Below are positions 1 to 12,051 of a stretch of DNA of 64,000 nucleotides, piece by piece. This DNA is from Buddleja alternifolia (Eukaryota > Streptophyta > Magnoliopsida > Lamiales > Scrophulariaceae). The number at the start of each line of letters is the position of its first letter. Position 1 is the stretch's first letter. The DNA lies in assembly GCA_019426215.1 (NCBI GenBank), contig CM033393.1, forward strand, positions 7,722,046-7,786,045, read 5' to 3'. The notes under the pieces are model-generated. The model saw only the letters and a program-made list of their open reading frames with translations. It was not told the DNA's origin and ran no database searches. Made by a program: the position numbers and the translations under genes.

Positions 1-580
1 AAGGAACGTATTGAAAAACCAACGAACGGGAGAGCCCGGGCCCAAGGCGAAGAGCCACGCGGCTTCGAACGCGAGGCACTGCCCCGCGGCATCCACCGCG
101 AGGCAAGGTGCTTTTGCGAGGCAACTATGACTCCGCCCTATGAAAAATCCCCCGGCTGAAACACCTGTAACTCCTAGACGACGCCCTATTAGGGCGGGCG
201 AGGTCATTAGTGGAATCAATCAAAGGAGGGGAAGAATAGCAAGCAAATATCTCAAGTTATCATCACATAGCCACACCATAAAAGAAAACAATAGCAAATT
301 ATACTATCTTTACCTTGGTCATCTTGGCTCTTGCCCATGGTATATTAAGGGAAGCTCCTAGAGAGAGAAATTCCTTAGAGGATGAATATGAATGAGGGTG
401 GAGATGTGAATGGAAGTTGTGGTTAAGTGCCAACTATCCCACCACACTTATACAAAAGTGGGTGAGGGGCCTTTATGACCCACTACCCAGTAAAAACTCA
501 AGTTAGGTGGCACAGCCTAAGCGGGATTACGTTCACTCCCAGGTATCCCACATGGTCAACCCGGGAGTTGGGGGGGGGGG
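1..580 (+). mobile_element. 3' internal end of Tat-type LTR element A1, including polypurine tract
   Basis: This stretch runs into a G-rich polypurine tract (about 567-580), and the A1 LTR starts six bases later, so it reads as the last internal part of a + strand Ty3/gypsy element whose body lies left of the window. The minus strand has a TATA-like sequence near 450-460 and an ATG near 339 followed by a possible splice donor. That resembles the start of an antisense gene like the one in element B. No conserved protein domain is visible. The assignment rests on the PPT-LTR junction and on comparison with element B. Confidence 0.5.
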
Positions 581-585
581 TATTA

Positions 586-1093
586 TGATGTACGCCAAAA
601 TATGTCTAGGGGCATTATAATAATGAGATGTGTCCCCAAGCTAGGTCGGGTTGCCACCCGCGTGTTAACGTCTGTGGACAACCCTCTATACAAAGCCCCA
701 AAAGAATAGGACACCCACCAAACATAATTGGGTTATATTATTAGCCCAAAAGACAGTAATATCATTGATCATTAAGCCTGATGGGTTATTAAGTAAATTA
801 GGCCCATGGCCCGTAACCCACTACCAGCTCCCTATAAATACCATAGAGGAGCTGGGAGAGGCTCATTATCCACTCCCCCAGTAAAATTCACTGGCTATTG
901 AGAGTAACCCCACAAAAGAACTACGAACTGACTTGATCCCACATACCTTGGGTACGTAGGCAGCTTGAAGTAACCGAGTGCAGTCTATAACTTAACCAAC
1001 CCTTAACCTAGTTTGTCGTGAGTTGAATCGGTTCCTGTACTCCACGTGGTCCATCACACGACAATCACTGTCTGACGATTTTTACCATCATTA
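586..1093 (+). mobile_element. LTR of Tat-type element A1 (probable 3' LTR)
   Basis: The LTR begins TGATGTACGCC just after a polypurine tract and ends near ACCATCATTA. It aligns along its length with the minus-strand copy at 6,978-7,490. A TATA box (TATAAATA) lies at 833-840, and the motif GGTACGTAGGCAGC near 945, shared with the LTRs of element B, marks the R-U5 part. No primer binding site follows position 1,093, while the inverted copy does have one, so this is best read as a 3' LTR. Confidence 0.75.
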
Positions 1094-4000
1094 CTTTACC
1101 TTCTTTGGGGGTTTTATTTCTTGATTCACCGAGTTAGGCCTTGAAATAAACGTGGATGCCGTTCATGCCCTACTCACGATTAAGATGTGCACTTCTATAC
1201 CATACGTGTAATTTTTTCTTCATTGATCGTTAGGTTCTTGGAGGGTAATATTAAACCTAAGGGGTGATTGGAAATTGAAGTTCTTTTATTTCCCTCTCAT
1301 CCACTTGGGTATATCAATGCCTTTGCATTGGAATGGGAGCACTGCCCCTCATCGTGTCACCCGTGGGCAAAAACAACTCGGAGTCATCTTTAGCAAGACG
1401 GGTCTATTTGATAGTAGATTTGACATTAACCAATTCTATACTCATGGTATTTATACTTTCACTTTTAGTGCTTCTTGTTGTAACTTCTACGTGGTGTCTA
1501 GCCTCATGCTCGCACATGCTAACACTTGGTGGTTTTATGTACTTCATGTAGGCATTAGGGTGCCCACAGGTGGCAATGTGGGCTCTAATATGCCTCAAGC
1601 TTCCCACACTCCATTCAGTCATGGTGATGGGGCTGATCAGTCAGGTCCCCCACACATCGGCCTCTTAGACTCTGCTCCACTAGAGCAAGTACCATGCACA
1701 CTGGATTTTAATTCCTTGATGGCAGATTTAGGCTCTAAGGGTACCCAGAGCCCTAAGGTAGGCGCCTCTGCTAGACCTCAAGGCACCATTGTGTTGGATA
1801 CTGGGATGGCAAAAAGGTTATTGGGTACTCAACTCACTTGTCTCCCAGAGCCAGTCGTGGCAAAAAAGTAGCCCCTCCCGGAGAGCATGTGCCCTCGCAT
1901 TCTTTGCCTCCACCAGCTCCAATGGCAAAGCGTGCTCGTGGGTATTCTCTAGGGAGCTCTAGCTCCACCGGACTTGGCACTGGTTTGATTAATTCTGGGG
2001 CTAAATTGGACCCAGACATCAGCTCCTTTTGGGATACTATTGATCTAGTGACTCCTTGGTCTAAGATAAGGATGGTCGTGACTGATTATGATGCCACCGA
2101 CTTATCATCCCTTCCGATTAAGCTCTAGATCAGGAGATTTGCACCGGGGCCGTTGGGTAAGTGTTTACACATGTTATTTTCGTTATTTAGAGGCTATATG
2201 TTCGCACATCTAAGGTTTTTCACCATTTTCTCTTTTGTCAGGCGCTCCAACTGTCACACTGCTTTAAATTTAAGTGCGAGGAGGTGGAGACGGAGCATCG
2301 AGAGAGCCTCCAATAGAACCAAAAACTTCTTTCACGGTTCTGGAGAGCTAAGAACTCGACTGACAAATGGGAGGGGAAATATAAGGAGACTCAGAAGAAG
2401 CTTGAGGCGGAGAAGTCCGACGGTAGCTACTTCCTTAGCTCAGATGTTGGGAAAAAAAACTTTAAGTGATTCTAAGAGGTCGGCGGTGGATAAATTTCAC
2501 AAGAGTGTCACTTTCATTCAGGAGTGCAACCAACGGGCTGGTTGCTCGGGGCTTTATAACCAAGACGGTGCGCAAGTGCTGTAGGACTCTTCGCGATAGT
2601 GGTCGGTACCCCGGCGATGATTTTACATAGCTGTATGAGAATGTTACCGATACCAATGATGGGGAGACCGATGCTGGGGGCGGTACCGCTAGTTGAGGCG
2701 TTGGTCGTCTTCTTAGCTATTAGGCCGTCTTATGTTTCCACCCATCAAGATTAGGTTATTTACTTTTTTGAACTTTCTTTATTCTATATTTTGTTTCATC
2801 AGTTGTAAGACTTATTTTTATTTGCCCTTAGATGTGCTAACTTCGTCCTTGAACTGTTATGCTTCAACTTGTAGCCTTTTGAGGCTTATCGAATATTTAT
2901 TATCTCCTTGGCATGTTGCCTCTTGGGGATTTTCGTGAACATTGGCTATCTTTTTTTTTTGCCTCATAGCTATCTTAGCATGTCGTGAACATTGACTATC
3001 TCTTTCTAAGTGATAGATTATTATTTTTTTCATTTCTTGCCTTAGTACCTTGCAACTGCATGAGTTTTAGCATTGGAACCGCTGGTGATTTTTTTTCACC
3101 GCTGGTTATTTTTTCCTCGCTAGTGATTTTTTGTACAAGAGTTAGCTACTTAGCCAGTCGTTTCTTTCTCTTTTGTTTCTCCCCCATGCCCCCTACTCCT
3201 TTATATGCAAGTCAAATTCAGGAGTAAGAAACCAGGTAGCTTCCATTTAGCACCAGGGAGTTAAAAAATTGTTATTCTCTTTGGCATGTAGTTGTTTTTG
3301 TGGCACACTGATTAGTGATATTTTCACGGGGGGGACCTTTCTTCTTATAGTCTTGAATAGCCACCGATTTTATTTATTCATGAAGTGAATTATGACCTTT
3401 GTCGCTTTGGTAGGAGGTGAAATCTCTCCTTAGTTGTAGTTGTGCGAGGTGAAAACTCACTTTTGTCATATTTTTATGAATGAGTGACGTGGTTTTTTAT
3501 ACTCGCAGCCACTTATCAGTGGAGGCTTGGTCGCCTCTTATTTGTTTATTTTTGTATAATCTCATTCTAAAACCTTAATGGGAGTGGGGAGACCTTTCGT
3601 GGGTCCTCAACCTCTCTCGACGTTACTGGAGAGATTATGGGGTGGCCCATCCTCGGTCGAGTCTTTGATAGCTCAGGAGATTTTCGCAGTGTCACCCATA
3701 TTGACCTCTAGTAGGGTCGCGGGTAATTTCATAACGCCTCTAGTGGAAACTTAATTAGCTTCTAGGGGTCGTATTGATATTTTTGTTTCCCAACTATGTA
3801 GGTGAAACACCTAAGTATTTAAGGTCTTTGTTAGCCTATCAACCTAATAAAGGTGAGATAAGCTTTCAAGCATATGTTTTGCCAGTGGCCAATATCAATA
3901 AGTGTTAACAACAGTTATTATGGCAACACGTCTAGTAGCCAAAATAAACTAAGTAATGGAAATTTGAAATAGCCTCAATTGGAAGCAGTGATTCCGAGGG

Positions 4001-4330
4001 GCTTTTGTTTTGGGTATTGTTAAATCACCAGGGGTGATATACTACCCATTTATTATGCTAGCATGTTATCACGTGAAAACGACATTCATCATATTTAATG
4101 AAAAAGAGAGCTATCCAGCACTTAGTAAAACATTCAATCGTCCATGCAGAAAATAAAGGGGGCTGCACATAGGCATCTTAAAACGATAACGTACGTGGGT
4201 GCACTTAGGCACCTCAAAAACTTGAAGTAAAAGGGAACGCAACACTTGACTTATGGTCAACATGAAATTGTCCAATAGTAGAGTAGGAAATAAAGTGGTG
4301 TTTACGATTTGTTACCTACCGAAGCCACAC
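1094..4330 (+). pseudogene. Decayed retroelement region with + strand ORF remnants, possibly an antisense ORF
   Basis: Open fragments on the + strand (1,275-1,871, 1,838-2,128, 2,153-2,584) read into one another through frameshifts. They include a Ser/Pro-rich part and, in another frame near 2,280-2,440, a charged Lys/Glu-rich stretch like a coiled coil. The strand is opposite to the gag-protease remnant at 4,336-6,975, the same arrangement as the antisense ORF of element B, so this may be its counterpart. The match is by layout and composition only. From 2,700 to 4,330 I see T-rich noncoding sequence and no reverse transcriptase. Confidence 0.4.
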
Positions 4331-4335
4331 GGGGC

Positions 4336-5016
4336 TTAATGCTTTGTCGGGTTTGGGGAGTGATTCCCCATGTTGTACATCTTTCCAGGGAGCCTCTCAA
4401 CTGGCAAGTGGCCGTCTAGGAGTGACCGTTGGGCTAATTTGGCCTTGCCCCCCAAGCGAGCTTCCCGCAGCGATATTAAGTTTATAGCAATTTGTTTTCC
4501 TTTGTCTACGGGATCTTTGTCGCCATGATTCCTCTTTGGTTTCTTCAATGCGTTTGCATAACATTCCTTTGTGATCTTGATATCCCCAACAGCTTCCCCA
4601 ACTCCCATAGGGGTGGGAAATTTGACCTTCATATGGTAAGTCAAAATGACCGCTTGAAATAAGTTTAAGCTCGGCCTCCCCAATATGACATTATAGGTGG
4701 AGGGGGCTTTGTCCACTAGAAACTTGACCATCTTGGTGGAACAGGAAGGATATGTGCCCAGAGAGATGGGGAGAGACACTTCTCCCAAGACTTCCACAGT
4801 CTCACCCGTGAATCCCGTAAGAAATGAGTTGATTGATTGAAGCTGAGCGTTATCTACCCCCAGTTGGGTGAAGGTGTAGTAGAATATTATGTCTGCTGAA
4901 CTTTCACTGTCGACTAACACTTTCTTCACCCAAAAATTTGCGATGGTTACTAATATCACCAATGCATCATTTACCAAGGAGATGCCATCCTCCCAAATCT
5001 TGCTGCCCGAACTCAA
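4336..5016 (-). pseudogene. Retropepsin-like protease remnant of element A2
   Basis: This 226-codon minus-strand frame matches the aspartic protease of plant Tat-type Ty3/gypsy elements: an IANFWVKKVLVDS strand, the active-site loop and the ILGRPSLN motif. In an active enzyme the domain would cut the Gag-Pol polyprotein inside virus-like particles. Here the catalytic Asp-Ser/Thr-Gly triplet reads Asp-Ser-Glu, so it is probably inactive. The layout parallels the protease of element B around 16,576. The frame stops near 4,336 and no RT, RNase H or integrase follows. Confidence 0.75.
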
Positions 5017-5249
5017 TGGTGTGACTATTGGGCTCTATATGATTAACTTGCCCCCCCCCCCCCATGGGGGAGCTTGAGGCATGTAACCCCGTTGCTGCCC
5101 TTAATGAGGCCTTCCTTGAGTTCACCGAATCTCCTCCTGCTAGGCCTTCCAAGATCATCCCTATGATTCCATTCACTGGGGGGTTATCCATCTTTGAATC
5201 TACAACTGGGGGGTTGTTTTTGCCTCCATCTCTGCCCCTCGGTCTCTAA

Positions 5250-6975
5250 GGTGTTTGAACGGTTACATCGGATGGGTTGTTAATCAGCTTCTTATTTCCA
5301 CTTGCAGGAGGTGGCACTCCTCGGTCGTGTGACTTTTATCCCGATGGAACCTACAGTATTTTTTGGATTTGAGGCGGCTGGAACTATCCTTCATCTTCTT
5401 GGGCCATGAGACTATGCCTTATTGCTCAGCGATGGCCAGGAGTTGCTCCCTCGAGAGGGTAAGGGGACTATACTTGGCAAACCCCAAAGGGGACATAGGT
5501 TTCCGCTCTTTGGCCTCTGGCATTTTGTCTTCGTCTCTGACCTTCCTCTTATTACCACCGCCTTCATTCCTAAGAGGCCCAACGGTCTCTTCAATTCTTA
5601 TGTACTTCTTAGTTCTAGCCAACAACTCTCCATGGTTGATGGGGCTCATTGGTAATTGACTCCTTGAACCTACTATTGCTTAGGTTCCTCTGCATAATTC
5701 CTGACAACAGCTCAAGGTTAACGTACGGTACTTCTGACACCGCGTTGGAGAAATGATGCACATACTCCCTCAGAGATTCACCATCCATTTGAACCATCAT
5801 AAACAAAAAGGATGTTTTTTGGGGTATTTCTTGTTCACGGAGAAGTGATTGAGGAAGCGCTTGGTCAGCGGCTCGAAATTAGTGATGGTACCGGTGGGCA
5901 GTCTATTAAACCAACTAAGCGCCCTTTCCGAAAGGGTGATTCGAAAGATCTTACAATGGGCTGCGTCGCTGACATCATACATATTAGCCTTAGCGTTGAA
6001 CTTGTCAATATGCTACGGGGGTCTCCAGCTCCCTCATACTCACTGAGATGGGGTATTTTAAGCCCTGGGGGCAAAGACTCTGCTAAAATTGTTGAGCAGA
6101 AGGGATTTCTCTTTAGGGGAGACACAACTAGTGGCACCAGTTGCATGTCCTCATATCGCCCGTAGTTCTCTGGGCTTCCATCATGGCGAGGTGCACGCCT
6201 TCTCTGGCCTTCCTGCTTTGGAAAGGCCTACTCGGGGGTCAATGAGACTTGACCTTGGCGTGGAGACCTGGGAGGCATTGGCCTTCTATCCCTACCTCTC
6301 GGCGGCCTCTCCGGGGGTGAGATCACACTATTCTCTTCTCCTTCTCTTACTGCCCCATTTACCGGGGAGTTGATCCCCTTAATCCAATACTGCCGGAGGT
6401 CAAGGAATCCTGACCTCGGCAGGGGGATTGGCCAGGGGCTCCTCGGTGAGGGCAACTCTTCTCTCGAGGCTCCGGACCCCTACAAACGGATGGAGGGGTG
6501 GATCTTGCGGCCCCTGCTCATGAGGTTGGGGAGCCTCCTGATGGCTTCTCACGTGGGGCTCTTGCTCCCTACTAGTTGATGGAACAGGTGGTGCTCGTGA
6601 TGGATATGCCTGGACGTATTGTTGAACTGACCTTGCAGCTGCTCGTACAGAGGCATCTTCAATTCGAGCAAGCAATGCCTCTTGGGTGATCTCGAACACC
6701 CTAGAAGCAGGGGGTGGAATCACCGCTGGTGTTACAGGCGACACATTTTGCTCGTTAGTCGGGGGTGCTACTTCAGGACCTCCGTCGTCAGTCGGACCAT
6801 TGGGGGGAGTTTCTTCTCCCATTGGGTTGTTGGGCCGATCTTCAGGCGTTGGGTTAGAAAGTTCATCGGCAGCAGCTGGTTGGTGTTGGCTATTCATTCT
6901 ATCTCTGGTAGTACGAGCTTGTGACCTAGTTTGCATACTCAGTGGCTGGAGCCCGTTTTTCACAGACAGCGCCAA
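5250..6975 (-). pseudogene. Decayed gag gene of element A2
   Basis: The frame begins just after the primer binding site with a Pro/Ser-rich N-terminal region (6,975-6,400). The gag core follows in shifted frames (about 6,146-5,615): a PHLSEYEGAGDP-like motif, a LSERALSWFNRLP-like motif and a SLREYVHHF-like motif. Near 5,320-5,370 lies a zinc-knuckle-like motif KYCRFHRDKSHTTEEC, the Cys-X2-His-X4-His-X4-Cys variant also found in element B. Gag forms the particle coat and binds RNA. At least three frameshifts break the gene. Confidence 0.75.
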
Positions 6976-6977
6976 TC
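6961..6977 (-). other. Primer binding site of element A2
   Basis: Directly after the end of the minus-strand LTR the sequence TGGCGCTGTCTGTG appears after a three-base spacer. It is the tRNA primer binding site position typical of Tat-type elements, and it fixes this LTR as a 5' LTR. Confidence 0.6.
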
Positions 6978-7490
6978 TGATGATGGTAAAAATCTTCAGT
7001 CATTAAATGTCACGTGTTGACCACGTGGGCTAGTGGAACCGATCCAATGCACGACAAACTAGGTTGGGGGTTGATGAATGTATAGACTGCACTCGAATGT
7101 AGTGAGATGCCTACGTACCCGATGTATGTGGGATCAAGTCAGTTCGTAGATCTGTATTGGTTTTACTCTCAGTTCTTGCAAGTGGATTTTTTTTTTTGGA
7201 GAGAGTAGATAATGAGCCTTTCCCAGCTCCTCTAAGGTATTTATAGGGAGCTGGTAGTGGGCTATGGGCCGTAGGCTTAATTCTATCTGTAGTCCATGAG
7301 ATTTAATAATTAACCTCTTTATTGACTTTTAGACTAATAAAATAGCTCAAGTATTCTCAATAGGTCGTCAGCCCTTTTGGGCTTGACTTAGCATGCTAAC
7401 CGCGGGCTTTAGCACGTGGGTAGCGCCCCAGACCTAGTCAGGGATACGTGTAATTACCGTAATGCCCTTAGACATTTTTGGTGCACATCA
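6978..7490 (-). mobile_element. 5' LTR of Tat-type element A2
   Basis: Read on the minus strand it begins TGATGTGCACC at 7,490 and ends ACCATCATCA at 6,978 (513 bases), followed by a primer binding site and gag. It is homologous to the A1 LTR but in opposite orientation, with TATTTATA near 7,240 and the shared GGTACGTAGGCA motif. The LTR has the TG...CA ends expected of the class. Its partner 3' LTR is not in the window. Confidence 0.8.
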
Positions 7491-8151
7491 ATATCAAATA
7501 ACAATAAACTAGAATCAACTAGCAACTATTACAATCAGTTAATAACTACTTTGAAAGTAGAAAAGACTCACATAGATGATCAGAGTAAACACAAGATCTC
7601 TAATAGCTTGGAGCATCAACTTCGACAGTAGAACTAGGTTCAGGGGCAATTAATTGAATAACTCAATACCTTTTTCTTTTATAGTAAACCTAAATACTTA
7701 ATACCTCAAAAATATCACATGGGAATATTAATTTCAAACAGTCGGGTTCAATTTAATTAGTAATTGAACATTCTCTGAATTTTCAGTTTCTTAACTTGGT
7801 TAACCACATTCTGTTGAAAATAAAACAAATCGTCTAGTACCAATATTCAATTAAAAACAAATAAAAAGATTGTACAATATAAATACTAAATTGATGTACA
7901 GATATGTATGTAAAATTAAAATATAACTATAAAAAAGATAACTCGGTATCTGACATAGCTAGCAAAATTGAACTTAATACTTGAATTTTGTAAGAGCAAA
8001 AATATTTATTTCCGTATGCAATTTTTTATTTATTTCAGTACAACTCAATCCATTTACCGAGTACACACATTTGTTGAGTCTTATATCATAATTTTCATTC
8101 AAGATTCAATATTAAGAGCCGTAAAATTTCCATTCTTAATTTTAGGCTCAA
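7491..8151. other. AT-rich intergenic stretch
   Basis: Short, mostly noncoding sequence. A stretch at about 7,595-7,650 resembles the tRNA-like piece at 46,540-46,630 and may be a worn SINE. I see no gene. Confidence 0.4.
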
Positions 8152-8156
8152 ACTCA

Positions 8157-10930
8157 TGTTGGGTTTATGCCCTCGAATGCCATATAAGATAGTTTAGTAT
8201 AACGCTTTTATGATGCAATTGTGAACTCTTTAAAATTAATAAAAGACATCTTTTCTCGTTATACATAAATCTTATTGGCATTCACAAGTAGTATTCAACT
8301 GTAAGTCCATGTATATAAGAGTAGACTTCCCATTCCTTATGAGATAAGAAATAAGGTACTAGAAGAGTCTAATACTTGTATACTTAATAAATCCGCAGGT
8401 TGTAGAGTCTCAATTGAGCATTGAGACTTGTCAAGACTTGTATAATATACTCTTTGACACGATATGTGTCAGTCGAACAGTATGAGATAGTGGGAGCTTA
8501 TATTATAGGTGCATTGATGGATTCAGTGCACTTGGATGCGACTCACATCAATTCTATCACATGGGTTACACTCTTTGATAGTCAATGGTAGAATTGATTA
8601 GTTGTGATAGGTATGCGTGAACCTTCGACCTAAGGTGTCAAGTTGAAGATATGCTTGTGACATCAGGCCTGTCATTAGAGTCGTTAGGTCCAATTCATTC
8701 GTTGGTGGAGCCGACCTTGAAGTGCGAACTTGATGGGAAACTAGTAGTCTTAACTGATCGCCAAGAGCGTATTCGTTCTCTTGTAAGTGAACGAGCTAGT
8801 AGTTTATGCTATAATAAGTAAATGTGATCACAAGTCTTTGGCCGAAACATTAAAGTTGTCTATATAAGACCCAAGAGGAAGCTCGTTGACCTCAACTTAT
8901 TATTATTCAAGCATATAGTCAAGTTGAGTTTGACGTTTCCATGACTTTTACTTGAGTGTTATATAGAATGAATGATTTATACTCATATAGCATTCACAAC
9001 AGGAAAGGTCAACAATGATACAATCATTTGTTTCATTTAGGATGTGGGCCATGTCACCGGCTAGACGTTACTGACATCCTTGGTTTCCCCACCAATGTCA
9101 TCTGAAATAAACCTAAAGAGTCACGCTTTGAGGAATCTAGATGAAATTGAGAGAATTTGTGTTGAGGGGGTGTTTTGGGTATTTGATACCTGACACGCTA
9201 GAACCTAACGTGCTTGGATAGCAAGTGTACTAGTCGTGGTAGTAATAAAAGTGGACAAAATAAGTCCAGGTTGTCGAACCACGGAGACTTGGATTTTTAG
9301 CTTATGATTTTCGAATAAACGTAAAGACGAATTAACGGAAATTAAGAGTAAAACAAGTAAGCAAACAAAGAACAAAAGAAATAAGAACAAGCAACAGATT
9401 GAAACTCAAGTGTGAGAACTAGACTAAGGCATATGCAAGACTTGATTTGATCCTTATCCACACAAAGACTCTTGTTGAATTATTAGACCTAGTTGCCATG
9501 GTGAAAACTCCTAAGGTGAAGAATACCCGATGTCTCGTGATATGCTCCTACACTTAAGCGGTGATTTCCTAAGTATGTCTACCCGAAAATCTAACCTCTG
9601 AGCATGCATTGAGGAACTAGAGTTTACTCGATTAGAATCGAACGACTTCACCCAGGAGTCTTTACCTATGTCTAGGGCAACTCCTATTTGATCGGTGATG
9701 CTATAAGGTTGAATGGCAATAGATCTTTTAATGTAGCTTCAATCCTTGGCTCTTATCCTCTTCTTGATCTTCAAGATCAGTGATATAATGGTCCAAAACC
9801 CCAGAAAATGCTCCCTATTCCCAAGATTCAAAACCCTTAAAATGAATTGAAAAATCCTATTTATAGTTCCAAAATTCTGTTATCGCGGCGCCTGGGCGCG
9901 CGTTGATCGGCGCCTAGGCGCCGCCTATGTGGTGTGTCTTTCTTGGGATAAAAGTTCCGGGGCGCCCAGGCGCGGAAAATGGGGCGCCTAGTCGCGCGAT
10001 ATGTGGCGCCTAGGCGTCGCGGTTCAGGCGCCTAGGCGCGGAAGTGCAAAGCTTTGATTTTGTTTGCTGGGTCGCGCCTGGGCGCGATAAACATGGTGCC
10101 TAGGCGCCTTAGTGCGTAGCCTTGAGCAGAATTGGGTAAATGAGTCGTCTTTTTGCCCTTTTCTTCGTCCATCGTCGCTTACTACCTGAAAGCACTTTAC
10201 ACACATATTAAACGCACGAGTGACACGAAATAAACTATATATGGGCCTGAATTGTCATTAAAATGACCTAAAAACTTATGTAAAAATGACTCCTATCAAT
10301 ACCAAAATTAATTTATTGGATAAATTGATTAAGATAAATGAATTAATTAATCATTAGATGATTTAATTAATTTATTTGAACTAAGAATTATTTAATTACT
10401 TATTTTCTTGGGGAGAAAATTGATTAATTAATTGGTTAATTTAATTAATTATTATTTAATTTAATTAATTGATTAAAATTAAATTAAAAAGAGCCAGGCT
10501 CGACTAAGTTCACTCGCATAGGCAAGTGCATATCAGTTGAGTTGGGCGTCCTAGTTAAATATCACTTTAAGTAGAAACCTAGGTCATAATACAACTTAAT
10601 ACACAAACCTCCAACAGAATTCTCTCCCCTCTCTCTTTGTCTAGCCATATTCTATAGTGAAGTAAAGGGAAAAAAAATGTGTCAAGATTCTCGCGTGATA
10701 TTTAGTGGTGGTGGCACTTTCATCACCCGGGTCAGAAAATCAAGAAGACAAATTTTTTACCGTTGTTGTTAAAGTTTCGTGGAAGAACTCCAACCACTTC
10801 GCTACAATGGGTAAAGTGGTTAATCCTTTTTTTCATTTTACGTATTAAACCCCAATTGATCTTGAACTGGAAAATATAAGATTTTTTTATTATATCGTTT
10901 CCGCTGCGTTATCTTTAAAGTTTCTCAACA
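8157..10930 (+). mobile_element. Solo LTR F, interrupted by solo LTR G
   Basis: The element starts TGTTGGGTTTATGCCCTC and ends TTTCTCAACA, flanked on both sides by the perfect 5-bp target duplication ACTCA (8,152-8,156 and 10,931-10,935). Without the nested G insertion it is about 1,661 bases. That is close to the 1,697 bases of solo LTR D (28,690-30,386), which is homologous to it in inverted orientation. No internal retroelement sequence remains, so it is a solo LTR produced by LTR-LTR recombination. The family (Copia or gypsy) is not certain. Confidence 0.8.
9191..10298. mobile_element. Solo LTR G nested in F, with GC-rich palindromic core
   Basis: It starts TGACACGCTAG and ends CTCCTATCA, with the target duplication ATACC at 9,186-9,190 and 10,299-10,303. 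The part from about 9,885 to 10,115 is strikingly GC-rich in an AT-rich setting and repeats variants of GGCGCCTAGGCGCC. No retroelement genes remain. Orientation is uncertain. Confidence 0.75.
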
Positions 10931-11053
10931 ACTCAAACTCTTGAATCGCATCCATTTTAATTTTATAAATGAATTAAACTTCAATGACTTTAAGAGATTG
11001 ACATACATTTTTACTCGACTCCACATATTTATCTATGATTATATTTGAATTTA

Positions 11054-11538
11054 GGGGGTAATAACAATAATTCATTCAAACTTTTCAGGGTTTTACACTT
11101 TTTTATATAATTTTGTTTGTTTACACTTTCTTATCTGAATTACATGAGTTTTTATCAAATTTTATATTTTAGCATTTTTGGTGGAATATTTGTCGGGACT
11201 CCATCACATAAATCGCACGTGACATTTTTAAGGGTAAAAATGACATTTTATAGCCTTTGTGGTTCACTATTTTATCCTCTTATGTTGGGATGATATTTTG
11301 AATATTACAAGTGAATCACAGGAAAATATCGTTGCAACTGATAAAATGTCATTTTTACTCTTAAAAGGGTCACTTGCGATGTACGTTCTGGAATTTCGGT
11401 GAATATTCTGCCGAAAAATGCTAAGAGGTAAAATCTTATAAAAATCCATGTAATTTAGATAGGAAAGTATAGACAAAAAAAATTATATAATAAAGTGTAA
11501 AAATCCAAAATGTTTGAATGTGTTGCCGTTTTTATCCC
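11054..11538. mobile_element. Mutator-like MITE with long terminal inverted repeats
   Basis: This 485-base element has terminal inverted repeats of roughly 200 bases, starting GGGGGTAATAAC on one side and GGGATAAAAACG on the other. It is flanked by a perfect 9-bp duplication TTGAATTTA (11,045-11,053 and 11,539-11,547). Nine-base duplications and long inverted repeats are the mark of Mutator-like elements. It has no transposase and would depend on one in trans. Confidence 0.8.
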
Positions 11539-11547
11539 TTGAATTTA

Positions 11548-12050
11548 TAAAGATTTTAATGAGTTTCCTGATTTTGTTATTCTTCATTTCCTTTCTCTAA
11601 ATTACCAAAACAATAAAAAATAAATCCTTCCTTTAAATTGTTTGTATACTATTTCATTCCAGACCAATCACAAGATCACTACAATCACAAACATCTTTTT
11701 CTTAAATGTAAGATCTCATGTTTTCCCACGTAATGACATACATAAAAGATGAGGTTTCCTCCGTCTTTAGTCCTAAACTTGGGCTTTAGCTTTTATCTGC
11801 TTTCCCAATTTTCAATGAAGAAGTCATTTTCATTTGCTTTATTAGGTGAAAACTTTGTCCCACTACCTCATCTCTTGTGCTTTAACTTGGACTTCTCTTT
11901 CCAAATTATTTTTCAAACTTTGTTTTCGTTTAGGTGAAGAAACCATAAGTCAATTTATTAAAACATCAGTGTTTGGGGGTGTAGTGATTTTATAATTGGA
12001 ATTCGTGGGTAAATGGGAAAAAAAAACAAAACAAATTTGACTATCCCATC
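11548..12050. other. AT-rich intergenic stretch
   Basis: Low-complexity T-rich sequence with one short open frame (11,749-11,937) that shows no domain. I see no gene here. Confidence 0.4.
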
Positions 12051-12051
12051 T

